A DNA stretch of 37,220 nt from a virus (IMGVR_UViG_3300025697_000072:1-37220); one strand, 5' to 3'. Counted from the stretch's first letter, positions 16,214-22,855 are shown. The notes: a model not told the origin generated them from the sequence alone. Program-made: numbers and translations.

Positions 16214-18355
16214 ATGGGCGTAATAGATGCATCAAAACAGAAGGGAATGACCGTTAGGCTTGCTCTGGGTCAGCCTGCGTGCCTCCATTGGACAGAGGAG
16301 GGCAGACCGGAGAACTTGCAGAGGTTATCATATAGTCAAGTCAGCTTTACGTGGAATGATAACAGACTATTTGACGGCAATTTACTTATGCAAGAGCCGA
16401 GTGTAGAAGAAGATTCAGAGGGTGTTACGTTTGATGCCTATGATAAATGGGAATGGCTGAATAATCATGTATTTACAAAAAGCGATACCTCCAAGATACA
16501 CTATAATGACAAGGATCAGGGCGATACCATGAAAACTTGTGAAGAGATAATGACGGAGATATTAGACCAAGCCGTTGCAGATGGTTGGGGCTGTACTTAT
16601 GGCGATTTATCTAGCATGACATTAACCCCTCCAAGACTTAATTTCTTTGGCACTAATTATGGCGAGGCTATATATCAAGTGCTTTATATGCAGGCGGATC
16701 ATAATGCATATATAGAGAACTCAACAAAAGTATTTACGCTGGTTAATTTTAATACTTTGGATGAGAAGTCAGTTTATTTAGGTAAACTTAATACTGCAGT
16801 TGGTACGCTTGATGGTTCTAATTTTAACGTAAAGAGTGCGAATTTAAGCCTTAACTTGTCCGGTTGTAAAACTAAGGCTATTCTTGAGGGTGGCAATACA
16901 TTTAATCAAGTAACAGAGACATTGACGTTTGACAAAGAGGAATCTGATAATAGATATTTTAATGCGGCACATGCGAATTGGCTAAGTACGCTCCTAAATA
17001 GTAGTGGGGTGTTTACTCAAGACCCACCAACAGTAACAATACAGGTTGAAACACAATACGACGGTGGAGCATGGTCAGAGGTTGAATGGAGATTAAATAG
17101 CACGATAAATCCAAAGACAGGAGTTATTAAAGTTCAGAATTTAGTTCACCAGCAATTAGTATGGGTAAATGGTGGAGGAACATCAACGGTATTAGTGAAT
17201 TATAGAGCAAAGTCAGTTGTAGTGACCTATGCCTATGAGGGTGATCCTATTTTTAAGACATATACAGCAGATGATTCAACAGCACATCAATTTGGATATG
17301 ATGCTGATTTATATGTCAATGAACAGGGAATGAGGCAAGTTGACATAGACGGTGTAACTGTTCGGGATGATTTAGATCAAATGGATGATATGGTCAACTT
17401 ACTATTGACTACTATGAAAGACGAAAAGCTTGAGGGAACAGTTGTATTAGATATGGGCGAGAAAGTCACTGCTGATGTTCTTTGGAAACAGGGTCAGAAA
17501 GTCAAAATTGAGTACAGTATTAATGATGTATGGACAGATAGGTTTGCTCGAATTAATAACATAGAATATAGATTTGATACAAGAGAGGTTACACTTGGAT
17601 TGACAAGTGATAAATTGCCATTCGGAGGCAGTGCTTATGAACAAAGAGTAAGGCAGGCTATATCGGAGAAAGCGAATCAAGAAAGTACCGAAAGCTGGGT
17701 GCAGGGTAGCGTAGCAACACAATTCCCTGATTGGGGCATGGGTGGCAATGAGGAAGAAATAGGGCTAGCAGACCATGTACATAGTACAGATGATAATATG
17801 GGCGGCCCGTTAGATGAGGTAGAGACAAAGGTTTATCTTGAGGGGGCATTAGAAACATCAGCACTTGGAATGATTAAGTGGGGCACATATAAAACTTGTA
17901 TAGTTACAGCAGACAATGGAGATGGTACTTATAGTTTTAAAGAATATCTAAACGAAACACAGACTTATAGTAACGTAGCAAATCCGGGCGGAAGTGCAAC
18001 TGGTGGAGATTTTAATGTTGATGATATCGCCCTATTAATTGAAGACCATAGTAGAAATGTAATTATAGCGAGTGGTTCTGGTGGTGGAATATCGTTCAGA
18101 ATAGTAAAAATCACAGCAGATAATTCAAACGGTACATATAACATCGAAGAATATCAGAATGCTAGTTTTGCATGGAATAACATCCCAGCGTTAAATGATA
18201 GTGGTTCGGGTGGATATTACGCAGTAGATGATTATGTGATAATGTCTAATAGCTTTGATGGGGATAAAAAGCTAGTGGATTTGACGGGTGGTACTGGGGT
18301 TCATTTAGAATCTATCCCAGCAAGCCCCGAAAATGGAGATATGTGGTTAGTATGA
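16214..18355 (+). CDS. Putative tail hub/baseplate protein
   Basis: A 713-residue protein. The N-terminal 100 residues ('LSYSQVSFTWNDNRLFDGNL', 'EDSEGVTFDAYDKWEWLNN') and the following 'IYQVLYMQADHNAYIE' and 'LGSGC'-like strands resemble gp27/gp44-type hub proteins at the tail tip. 'ANLSLNLSGCKTKAILEGG' fits the second hub barrel. Residues about 570-700 hold two related beta domains ('CIVTADNGDGTYSFKEYLN' and 'IVKITADNSNGTYNIEEYQ', each ending near 'VDDIALLI' or 'VDDYVIMS'). AAGGAG precedes the ATG. The lysis and surface genes separate it from the tape measure, which is unusual. Confidence 0.6.
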   Translation: MGVIDASKQKGMTVRLALGQPACLHWTEEGRPENLQRLSYSQVSFTWNDNRLFDGNLLMQEPSVEEDSEGVTFDAYDKWEWLNNHVFTKSDTSKIHYNDKDQGDTMKTCEEIMTEILDQAVADGWGCTYGDLSSMTLTPPRLNFFGTNYGEAIYQVLYMQADHNAYIENSTKVFTLVNFNTLDEKSVYLGKLNTAVGTLDGSNFNVKSANLSLNLSGCKTKAILEGGNTFNQVTETLTFDKEESDNRYFNAAHANWLSTLLNSSGVFTQDPPTVTIQVETQYDGGAWSEVEWRLNSTINPKTGVIKVQNLVHQQLVWVNGGGTSTVLVNYRAKSVVVTYAYEGDPIFKTYTADDSTAHQFGYDADLYVNEQGMRQVDIDGVTVRDDLDQMDDMVNLLLTTMKDEKLEGTVVLDMGEKVTADVLWKQGQKVKIEYSINDVWTDRFARINNIEYRFDTREVTLGLTSDKLPFGGSAYEQRVRQAISEKANQESTESWVQGSVATQFPDWGMGGNEEEIGLADHVHSTDDNMGGPLDEVETKVYLEGALETSALGMIKWGTYKTCIVTADNGDGTYSFKEYLNETQTYSNVANPGGSATGGDFNVDDIALLIEDHSRNVIIASGSGGGISFRIVKITADNSNGTYNIEEYQNASFAWNNIPALNDSGSGGYYAVDDYVIMSNSFDGDKKLVDLTGGTGVHLESIPASPENGDMWLV

Positions 18356-19092
18356 GTGAAATAGATAGCGGTATAAGATTTAGGCAATCAGGTTATATAG
18401 TAAAAATAGCTGGCGATAATGTACCAGCCTCTTGTGATATAAATGCTAAGGTTGGCGGTAGTATTATTGGGGTCAAAACGGTTGCGACAGATAATGAACT
18501 TGCTAGTGATGCTCGTGTTAGGATAGGTGGAGAGACTAAAGCATTAAAATTAATAGCTACAACTTTTATTCCCGTTGATATATATGATGACGGAATAACA
18601 AGTAGTTTAATTAGATATGGTGGTGAAATACGGGCATCAGAAAATGATGCGTGGAACGATGCTTTATCTACATGGAATTCTTCTGGGTGGAGTTATGATG
18701 GCACTTGGAGAGCACAATTAGCTTTTAAAAATACTTTATATTCATCTTATGGAAATTATATTGGCGAGATTTTTGCGAAGAAGGGAAAATTGACAGTTGA
18801 TTTAACTGCGTATGATTCTGCTGATTATGAATCGGCAAAGTTAGTTGTAAAGCCAATTAAATTGCCAGACTTAGCTGAAATAGGTATTTATTATAATGAA
18901 CAAGACTGGATAGAAAATGATTATAATTTCTTAAAAGATATGATGGGTGAATTGGGAACAAATTGGGTAAGTGCTGATTATTATGCAGATGCTTTTACGC
19001 CATCAAGACCAGCATTAGGTTATAAAAAAGGATATATAACACAATACGAAAGTCATCAAGGCTTTTATATTGCCTTAATCCCCAAGACATAA
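18352..19092 (+). CDS. Tail-region protein of unknown function
   Basis: A 246-residue protein. ATG 18352 overlaps the hub stop (ATGA). GTG 18343 is in frame and lies four bases after GGAG, so the start is uncertain. Beta-rich stretches ('ARVRIGGETKALKLIATTFI', 'KLTVDLTAYDSADYESAKL') suggest a structural protein. The end contains 'YESHQGFYIALIP'. It is the last rightward gene of the tail block. I recognise no family. Confidence 0.6.
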   Translation: MSEIDSGIRFRQSGYIVKIAGDNVPASCDINAKVGGSIIGVKTVATDNELASDARVRIGGETKALKLIATTFIPVDIYDDGITSSLIRYGGEIRASENDAWNDALSTWNSSGWSYDGTWRAQLAFKNTLYSSYGNYIGEIFAKKGKLTVDLTAYDSADYESAKLVVKPIKLPDLAEIGIYYNEQDWIENDYNFLKDMMGELGTNWVSADYYADAFTPSRPALGYKKGYITQYESHQGFYIALIPKT

Positions 19093-19205
19093 CCCACCAA
19101 TATAGCAAATCGTTTTTCTGATGTTTTTGTGTTGCAGAGAATTTCTTGACATGCCCTAAATTATAAACAAGCCTTAAATTAATGTCAATCCCTTATCCTG
19201 TATTT
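19093..19205. other. Convergent intergenic region
   Basis: This 113-base stretch separates the rightward tail operon from the leftward replication operon. I see no clear hairpin-plus-U-run terminator for either operon. It contains the consensus minus-strand promoter described separately and a 7-base inverted repeat (TTGACAT at 19146-19152 and ATGTCAA at 19182-19188). Confidence 0.5.
19160..19188 (-). promoter_or_regulatory. Consensus sigma70 promoter reading towards the tail genes (antisense)
   Basis: On the minus strand TTGACA (19188-19183), a 17-base spacer and TATAAT (19165-19160) match the full consensus. The predicted start is near 19153. The transcript would run antisense through the 3' end of the tail gene at 18352-19092. 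The only open frame it could carry at once is a 25-codon ATG frame from 19152, without a ribosome binding site. Confidence 0.6.
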
Positions 19206-19580
19206 TTAAAACGGTATATCTTCTTCTTGTTCTTTGTCTTTGTGTTTATTAAACAACTCAATTCCTTCTTCATAGTTATTTTCGGGTTTTAAGAAGAACT
19301 TTTTTGCTCTTCCTAGCCACCAAGCATTACTCTTATTCTCCATTTCTCTGCTGTTACACCCTAACGTCCACGCTTTCATAACTTCTTTAAAATCCGCGTC
19401 TTTCGTATTGTGGTATCGTACTGGCTCTGTTGGCATAGGCTTTTCTAAATATAAATCCTCATGCTTTATTACCCATGAGAAACACACTTCTTCTAGCTGG
19501 TGGAGTGTGATTTTATCATCATTAAACAAGTCCCAGTGTGTTCTAAACTGATTTCTCTGTGAGTTTAATTCTTTGAACAT
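19206..19580 (-). CDS. Replication-operon protein with SSB-like C-terminal tip
   Basis: A 124-residue protein, last gene of the leftward operon. It ends 'DKEQEEDIPF'. Acidic residues followed by I-P-F at the extreme C-terminus are the protein-binding tip of bacterial SSB, which recruits replication and repair proteins. The rest ('NQFRTHWDLFNDDKITLHQL', 'AWWLGRAKKFFLKPENN') is helical, with no OB fold. AGGAGGG lies about 8 bases before the ATG, within the loader gene that it overlaps by 38 bases. It may borrow host SSB partners for phage replication. I do not recognise the main domain. Confidence 0.65.
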   Translation of the reverse strand: MFKELNSQRNQFRTHWDLFNDDKITLHQLEEVCFSWVIKHEDLYLEKPMPTEPVRYHNTKDADFKEVMKAWTLGCNSREMENKSNAWWLGRAKKFFLKPENNYEEGIELFNKHKDKEQEEDIPF

Positions 19581-19854
19581 TTTTTCTACCCTCCTCTATT
19601 TTTTCCAGTCGTTTATATGCCGCTGCTAATACAGGATCATTTGGATGTTTTATTGCTTCTCTGATATCGCAAATTGAAGGAAACCATGATTCTTTTTTTA
19701 TTATTTCTTTGCAAGTCTCTAAAAATAATCTATCGTTTAAATCCTTTAGAGATTGCCACCAAACCTCTACTTGCTCTTTTTCAAACTCCGGTGTGTTCTT
19801 CATTCCGGCTGACCTTAAATACATAATTCCTACTTTAAATACTTTCTTAATCAT
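19543..19854 (-). CDS. G39P-like replicative helicase loader/inhibitor
   Basis: A 103-residue protein. I start at ATG 19854, five bases after GGAGG; a TTG at 19866 and an ATG at 19857 are in frame. 'EVWWQSLKDLNDRLFLETCK' followed by 'SWFPSICDIREAI' fits the G39P N-terminal pattern (W-x-x-x-L, then a helix and F-P-[PS]-x-x-[ED]-[IL]). G39P of phage SPP1 delivers the DnaB-type helicase to the origin complex. Here no phage helicase gene is visible, so the host helicase is the likely partner. It overlaps the initiator-like gene by eight bases. Confidence 0.65.
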   Translation of the reverse strand: MIKKVFKVGIMYLRSAGMKNTPEFEKEQVEVWWQSLKDLNDRLFLETCKEIIKKESWFPSICDIREAIKHPNDPVLAAAYKRLEKIEEGRKNVQRIKLTEKSV

Positions 19855-20587
19855 CATTCCCTCCAAATTCTGATATTGTTTTTAATGACTGTTGTAGTTT
19901 TGATAGTTTATTATTACTTTTTTCTTCATAAACATCTGTCCAATTATTAACAATAGATCTCTCTAGCATAGTAACAGCTGTTCTTATATCGTATTTATGT
20001 AGCTTTATGATCACAAGTTCTTTTGCTCTATCTGTGGGTATAAACTTCTTCCCTTTGTTTTTACGCATATCAAGATAATCATTAAATAGTTGTATAAATC
20101 CTGTATCTTTAAAAAATGGAAAATCTTCTTTGTTTATTTCTTTAGTACTTACATTATTCTCTTTATTCTCTTTATTACCTTTCTTTAGTATAGTGTCGCT
20201 TCTGTGTCGCTTCTGTGTCGCTTTTAAATCGCTTTTGCTGTCGCTTTTTGTGTCGCTTTTGTAATTTTCTAAGTTTTGATAAGTGTTATAATTACAAATA
20301 GTTAGAATAAATCCTCTTGTCGCTTTTACTGTCGCTATCTGTGTCGCCGATTTTAGCCATCTTATACAATGGTCTATTTGATTTCTATTCGCTCCTGTTG
20401 CTTCTGTGATCCATTCATACTTCATAAAACACTGTCCTCTTTTAAATTGCTTACCGTCCTTCCACTTAGCCTTACTTACTAAGTAAAACCAAATTTTAAA
20501 CCACTTATCAGGCTTCTTATAAAATATCTCACTTTCTATGGTCTGTCTTGCCCAAGAAAATGCTCCGCCATTAATTTTATCACTCAT
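19847..20587 (-). CDS. Replication initiator/organiser-like protein (winged-helix N-terminus)
   Basis: A 246-residue protein. The N-terminal 95 residues ('WFKIWFYLVSKAKW', 'KRGQCFMKYEWITEATGANR', 'IDHCIRWLKSATQI') form the winged-helix pattern of phage replisome organisers: length-matched helices, then G-Q and a recognition helix. A basic, repetitive linker (about residues 80-131) follows, then a helical C-terminus ('FIQLFNDYLDMRKNKGKKF') as in DnaD-like or organiser proteins. The linker's DNA carries the iteron array, as in lambda O-type genes. The ATG lies two bases after the upstream stop without a good ribosome binding site, so coupling is likely. Confidence 0.7.
   Translation of the reverse strand: MSDKINGGAFSWARQTIESEIFYKKPDKWFKIWFYLVSKAKWKDGKQFKRGQCFMKYEWITEATGANRNQIDHCIRWLKSATQIATVKATRGFILTICNYNTYQNLENYKSDTKSDSKSDLKATQKRHRSDTILKKGNKENKENNVSTKEINKEDFPFFKDTGFIQLFNDYLDMRKNKGKKFIPTDRAKELVIIKLHKYDIRTAVTMLERSIVNNWTDVYEEKSNNKLSKLQQSLKTISEFGGNDD
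20101..20194. other. AT-rich segment beside the iterons, candidate unwinding element
   Basis: An AT-rich tract within the initiator-like gene adjoins the iterons. It includes a 9-base unit repeated about three times (TTATTCTC at 20154 and 20163, TTATTACC at 20172). In lambda-type origins an AT-rich stretch next to the iterons is the unwinding element. The 9-base period also suits coding, so the repeats alone are weak evidence. Confidence 0.45.
20195..20348 (-). repeat. Iteron array, candidate origin of replication
   Basis: On the minus strand AAGCGAC recurs in cluster A at 20195-20201, 20206-20212, 20217-20223, 20228-20234 (one changed base), 20240-20246 and 20252-20258, and in cluster B at 20319-20325, 20331-20337 and 20343-20348 (last two variant). 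Spacing is 11 or 12 bases, about one helical turn. The 11-base steps shift the reading frame: the same DNA is read as S-D-T, A-T-Q and K-R-H-R. This shows that the DNA repeat, not the peptide, is conserved. Iterons inside the initiator gene are typical of lambda-like origins. Confidence 0.75.
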
Positions 20588-20589
20588 AA

Positions 20590-20976
20590 TTAAAATGGAA
20601 CTTCAGTTGTTTGTTTAGAGGTTTTTCTATTTTCTTTTTCTATTTTCTCTAAGTAATCATAATGCCCATCTTCAATCTCATAATGTTTACATTCTAGTGG
20701 CATTCTTATATGGCCTGAAAAATCCGAACCACCATTACAAAACCAGTCTTTGTTTTCCACTTTGTAAGAATACATGTGTTTTTTTATTATCTCACAATAA
20801 AAATCAGTTCTTTCCATATCTCTTTCTTTAATCAAGTGTTTGCAGTATTGAAAGCACTTATGTTGATTTTTAGGATCTTTCCTACAATGCAGTTCGTGTA
20901 TTGTCATAAATCCAGCAGACAACATATGCTTATTACAAAACTTACAATAATATACTTTCTTTGTTTTAATTATCAT
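20590..20976 (-). CDS. Cys/His-rich zinc-binding protein, first gene of the replication operon
   Basis: A 128-residue protein. 'YYCKFCNKHMLSAGFMTIHE' followed by 'LHC' is a C2H2 or C2HC finger. Further cysteines and histidines ('HKCFQYCKHL', 'DWFCNGG', 'LECKHYEI') suggest a second metal site. It ends 'QTTEVPF', a loose echo of the SSB-type tip of the last gene in the operon. GGGGGTGG lies before the ATG, and a structured leader precedes it. A DNA-binding role in replication control is an inference from position. Confidence 0.6.
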   Translation of the reverse strand: MIIKTKKVYYCKFCNKHMLSAGFMTIHELHCRKDPKNQHKCFQYCKHLIKERDMERTDFYCEIIKKHMYSYKVENKDWFCNGGSDFSGHIRMPLECKHYEIEDGHYDYLEKIEKENRKTSKQTTEVPF

Positions 20977-20987
20977 AATCCACCCCC

Positions 20988-21068
20988 ATAAAATAAAGCT
21001 CCCCCAGCCGGCAAAGATGCCCTAATGATAGGGAATGACAGATAAAGTTATCCGTCGCTGGGGGAACT
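20988..21068 (-). ncRNA. Structured 5' leader of the replication operon, possible riboswitch
   Basis: TCCCCCAGC at 21000-21008 and GCTGGGGGA at 21057-21065 form a 9-bp closing stem, extendable by AAG/CTT. Inside lie hairpins at 21010-21021 (GGC/GCC), 21020-21033 (CCCTA/TAGGG, sharing two bases with the first) and 21037-21056 (GAC and GATA arms with one mismatch). The first two hairpins exclude each other. The C-run of the closing stem could instead pair with the GGGGG of the ribosome binding site (20983-20987) of the gene that follows. It matches no RNA class I recognise. A 40-codon minus-strand ORF (21088-20966) also spans it, with a badly placed binding site. Confidence 0.5.
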
Positions 21069-21098
21069 TGCTTATTGAATTTTGTCATCCTTGCCATA

Positions 21099-21123
21099 CC
21101 CACATTATACGCCCACATTATAC
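21099..21123 (-). repeat. Direct repeat of a -10-like motif
   Basis: CCCACATTATAC occurs at 21099-21110 and 21112-21123 (minus strand GTATAATGTGGG), a 13-base period. Only the leftmost copy is correctly placed as a -10 box. The second overlaps the spacer and could be an operator or a duplicated promoter element. Confidence 0.6.
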
Positions 21124-21131
21124 AGTGTCAA
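21104..21131 (-). promoter_or_regulatory. Promoter of the leftward replication operon
   Basis: On the minus strand TTGACA (21131-21126), 16-base spacer, TATAAT (21109-21104). The transcript should begin near 21097 and carry a leader of about 120 bases, including the structured element, before the zinc-finger gene at 20976. It lies just downstream of the tRNA pair, so tRNA read-through may add to it. Confidence 0.75.
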
Positions 21132-21166
21132 CAATTATTCCTGCATTTTATCCGGTGTGATTATAT

Positions 21167-21240
21167 TGGAGCGGAAGAAGGGAATCGAACCCTCATTCTC
21201 AGTTTGGAAGACTGTAATTCTACCATTAAACTACTCCCGC
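21167..21240 (-). tRNA. tRNA-Gly (anticodon UCC)
   Basis: On the minus strand a full cloverleaf runs from GCGGGAG to CTTCCGC-T-CCA with 7-bp acceptor pairing. The T arm is GAGGGTTCGATTCCCTT. The anticodon loop is CTTCCAA, reading GGA. CCA is encoded. The top pair of the anticodon stem (A27-A43) is a mismatch. GGA suits an AT-rich phage genome. Confidence 0.93.
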
Positions 21241-21242
21241 AT

Positions 21243-21318
21243 TGGAGCCGGAAAGAGGAATCGAACCCCTAACATCCTCATTACAGGTGAGGCGCTCTGC
21301 CTATTGAGCTACACCGGC
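21243..21318 (-). tRNA. tRNA-Thr (anticodon UGU) with C33
   Basis: On the minus strand it runs from GCCGGTG to TTCCGGC-T-CCA. The D arm (GCTCAATAGGCAGAGC) and T arm (AGGGGTTCGATTCCTCT) are normal, and CCA is encoded. The anticodon stem CCTCA/TGAGG encloses the loop CCTGTAA, so position 33 is C, where U is nearly universal. The acceptor stem has a U6-U67 mismatch and a G-U at 7-66. It reads ACA. It may be functional, modified or decaying. Confidence 0.88.
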
Positions 21319-21327
21319 ATATTTATA

Positions 21328-21356
21328 ATTATACCATATCTTTGTTACTATTTCAA
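21328..21356 (-). promoter_or_regulatory. Promoter of the tRNA pair
   Basis: On the minus strand TTGAAA (21356-21351), 17-base spacer, TATAAT (21333-21328). The predicted start is near 21321, just before the first base of tRNA-Thr (21318). Both tRNAs would be made from one short transcript. Confidence 0.75.
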
Positions 21357-21361
21357 CACTT

Positions 21362-21460
21362 GCGATTATAGGCGATTATAAAACCCTTTTTTGACAAACA
21401 CTATTTAAATCGACAAATCTATTTTTCTTTTTTTCCAGCCTCTACGCATAGCGATTTATA
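21362..21460. repeat. GCGATT(T)ATA repeats in the control region
   Basis: GCGATTATA occurs at 21362-21370 and 21372-21380, ten bases apart, and GCGATTTATA at 21451-21460. The second and third copies both continue into AAAAC or AAAC. They lie between the tRNA promoter and the early promoter, a usual place for operators. The rest of 21381-21480 is AT-rich and shows TTGACA at 21391 without a matching -10. I see no gene in 21319-21551. Confidence 0.5.
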
Positions 21461-21480
21461 AAACTATTTTCGTTTCGCAT

Positions 21481-21509
21481 TTGACAGATAACATTGCATT
21501 TGTTATATT
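21481..21509 (+). promoter_or_regulatory. Promoter of the rightward early operon
   Basis: TTGACA (21481-21486), 17-base spacer, TATATT (21504-21509). Transcription should begin near 21516, giving a leader of about 36 bases with AGGAGG before the ATG at 21552. It faces away from the replication and tRNA promoters, forming a divergent control region. Confidence 0.75.
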
Positions 21510-21551
21510 TTGCACATGATTAAAATAAATAAAAAAACAGGAGGAAACAAG

Positions 21552-21860
21552 ATGAGTAAAGAAAGCGTATTGAATGAGTTACTAGCTAAAGACCATAATT
21601 TTAATTCATATAAGGATTTTAAATCTGCTGTTGAGAATTATGCACCAGAGAAATCAGTTGAAAAGATAGGCACGTATTGGACGTTTAAGACTATATCATC
21701 CACAAACTATCATTATCCCGTAGCAATAGAAATAAAGAAAGAAGCTTTAAAAAAAGCGATACAACATCATCGGTTATATTTAGATAAGTTATCAGAACCA
21801 ATATTTTACTTGTCAACTAAAAGCGCATTAAAATATGATAATTATTTAGCAAAGGTTTAG
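21552..21860 (+). CDS. Early protein of unknown function
   Basis: I start at ATG 21552 because AGGAGG lies 6 bases before it. The upstream in-frame TTG at 21510 and ATG at 21516 would fall in the promoter or at the transcription start. The 102-residue product is mixed charged ('NFNSYKDFKSAVENYAPEKS', 'YHYPVAIEIKKEALKKAIQH'). As the first gene after the early promoter it may be a host take-over factor. No family is recognised. Confidence 0.6.
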   Translation: MSKESVLNELLAKDHNFNSYKDFKSAVENYAPEKSVEKIGTYWTFKTISSTNYHYPVAIEIKKEALKKAIQHHRLYLDKLSEPIFYLSTKSALKYDNYLAKV

Positions 21861-21895
21861 CATATGTTTAGTAAAGACAAAGTAAAGGAGATAAT

Positions 21896-22285
21896 ATGAA
21901 AAAAGTATCAGAAAGTATCTTTAGTGGAAAAAGTGGAATAGATACATTTGTAATACCTCTAGCTAGAGTTCATTATGTTAAAAAAGTAAAGTGGGGTCAT
22001 AATATTGATAAGGAAATAGAAAAAATTAGAACAAGATATGATGTTTATCTTGATAAATTAGTAGTCAAACTTCCACAAAGTGTTGGTAAAGAATTTATGA
22101 AGGCTTGGTGTTATTATCGCTATGAAATTGAGGGGGGGGCGAAAGTTGTCAGCGTAGATAAGATTTATGACATATTAGACAGTGTTATATATAGACAATT
22201 TCAGTTTAAAAACAAACTTATGAATGATGATGATATTCGTAATTTAGCCAAAGAAATTGCCAATCTAACAAAACAGGAGGGGTGA
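21896..22285 (+). CDS. Hypothetical early protein
   Basis: A 129-residue basic protein with helices around 'HNIDKEIEKIRTRYDVYLDK' and 'GKEFMKAWCYYRYEIEGG'. AAGGAG precedes the ATG. Its last eight codons and stop lie in a 30-base sequence repeated at 22854. A 12-codon ATG frame (21864-21899) ends within this start (ATGA), but I do not call it. No family is recognised. Confidence 0.6.
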   Translation: MKKVSESIFSGKSGIDTFVIPLARVHYVKKVKWGHNIDKEIEKIRTRYDVYLDKLVVKLPQSVGKEFMKAWCYYRYEIEGGAKVVSVDKIYDILDSVIYRQFQFKNKLMNDDDIRNLAKEIANLTKQEG

Positions 22286-22291
22286 AGATGA
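22262..22291 (+). repeat. 30-bp translation-start cassette, copy 1
   Basis: These 30 bases are identical to 22854-22883. They contain AACAAAACAGGAGGGG and the ATGA start of the following gene. Here the first part is also coding for the end of the upstream gene, whereas in copy 2 it is intergenic. See copy 2. Confidence 0.9.
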
Positions 22292-22413
22292 CGATAAAAG
22301 AAGTCAATGCCATGCTTGATAAGTGCGGAATAGACAAGACAAAGGTTTATATAAAAGGATTACAAGAAAAGATTAATGAAAAAGAACGTGAAGATAAAAT
22401 AAATAAGGAATAA
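22288..22413 (+). CDS. Small early protein
   Basis: A 41-residue protein ('MTIKEVNAMLDKCGIDKTKV' and a charged helix ending 'KINKE') read from a strong AGGAGGGG site within the repeated cassette. It has a single cysteine and no membrane segment. Function unknown. Confidence 0.55.
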   Translation: MTIKEVNAMLDKCGIDKTKVYIKGLQEKINEKEREDKINKE

Positions 22414-22417
22414 TAAT

Positions 22418-22855
22418 ATGAAAATAACAAAAGAAATGCTAAGGTCAAAAAGTCCTTGCAAAAAAGGATATATTTGGTTTTTAGAAAAGTATGGCAATAA
22501 AGCCAGTGTAAGCTATGAAAGACTTTTAAAAGATGCTCCAATTGAAGATAGGGATTGGATAAGAGAAAATCTTTATGTTGAACCAAATTTATCACCTAAA
22601 TATAAAGGCAATTTTAAAATTGGACAAAAGGTTTATGTAGAGAGTTATGGCATGGGAAGTTGGCGCAAAACAAAGATATATCAGATACTTGAGAATAGAG
22701 ACCATTCTGGATTCAGTGTCAAAATAAATTCTCCTGATTCAACCTCAAATACATTTAACTTCTATCAAATAGAGGATTTATTTATAACGCTTGATGATTT
22801 AAAAAATCACTGGATTAGAAAAATTAGAAGCATAAACGATTTCGAAATAGAATAA
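22418..22855 (+). CDS. Hypothetical phage protein with conserved N-terminal helix pattern
   Basis: A 145-residue protein. The start, 'MKITKEMLRSKSPCKKGYIW' followed by 'FLEKYGNKASVSYERLLKD', resembles a short domain found in many phage proteins in which 'C..G..WF' recurs. The second half ('FKIGQKVYVESYGMGSWRKT') is strand-rich, like an SH3 barrel. Function unknown. Confidence 0.6.
   Translation: MKITKEMLRSKSPCKKGYIWFLEKYGNKASVSYERLLKDAPIEDRDWIRENLYVEPNLSPKYKGNFKIGQKVYVESYGMGSWRKTKIYQILENRDHSGFSVKINSPDSTSNTFNFYQIEDLFITLDDLKNHWIRKIRSINDFEIE

Noticed and set aside
19146-19180. TTGACA on the plus strand in the convergent region
   Set aside because: No -10 element at 16-18 bases; the TATAAA nearby is only 10 bases away. 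The minus-strand promoter explains both motifs.
21000-21065. The CCCCCAGC/GCTGGGGG stem as a Rho-independent terminator
   Set aside because: The stem encloses about 48 bases of other hairpins and is not followed by a solid U-run on either strand.
21000-21065. The same structure as a third tRNA or a known small ribozyme
   Set aside because: No T-arm TTCGA, no anticodon-loop pattern, and no hammerhead CUGAUGA/GAAA core.
21075-21381. Plus-strand ORFs of 65 and 99 codons
   Set aside because: They overlap both tRNAs and two minus-strand promoters; no ribosome binding site and no protein-like composition.
21391-21419. TTGACA followed by CAAATC as a plus-strand promoter
   Set aside because: The -10 match is poor. 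The promoter at 21481 is far better.
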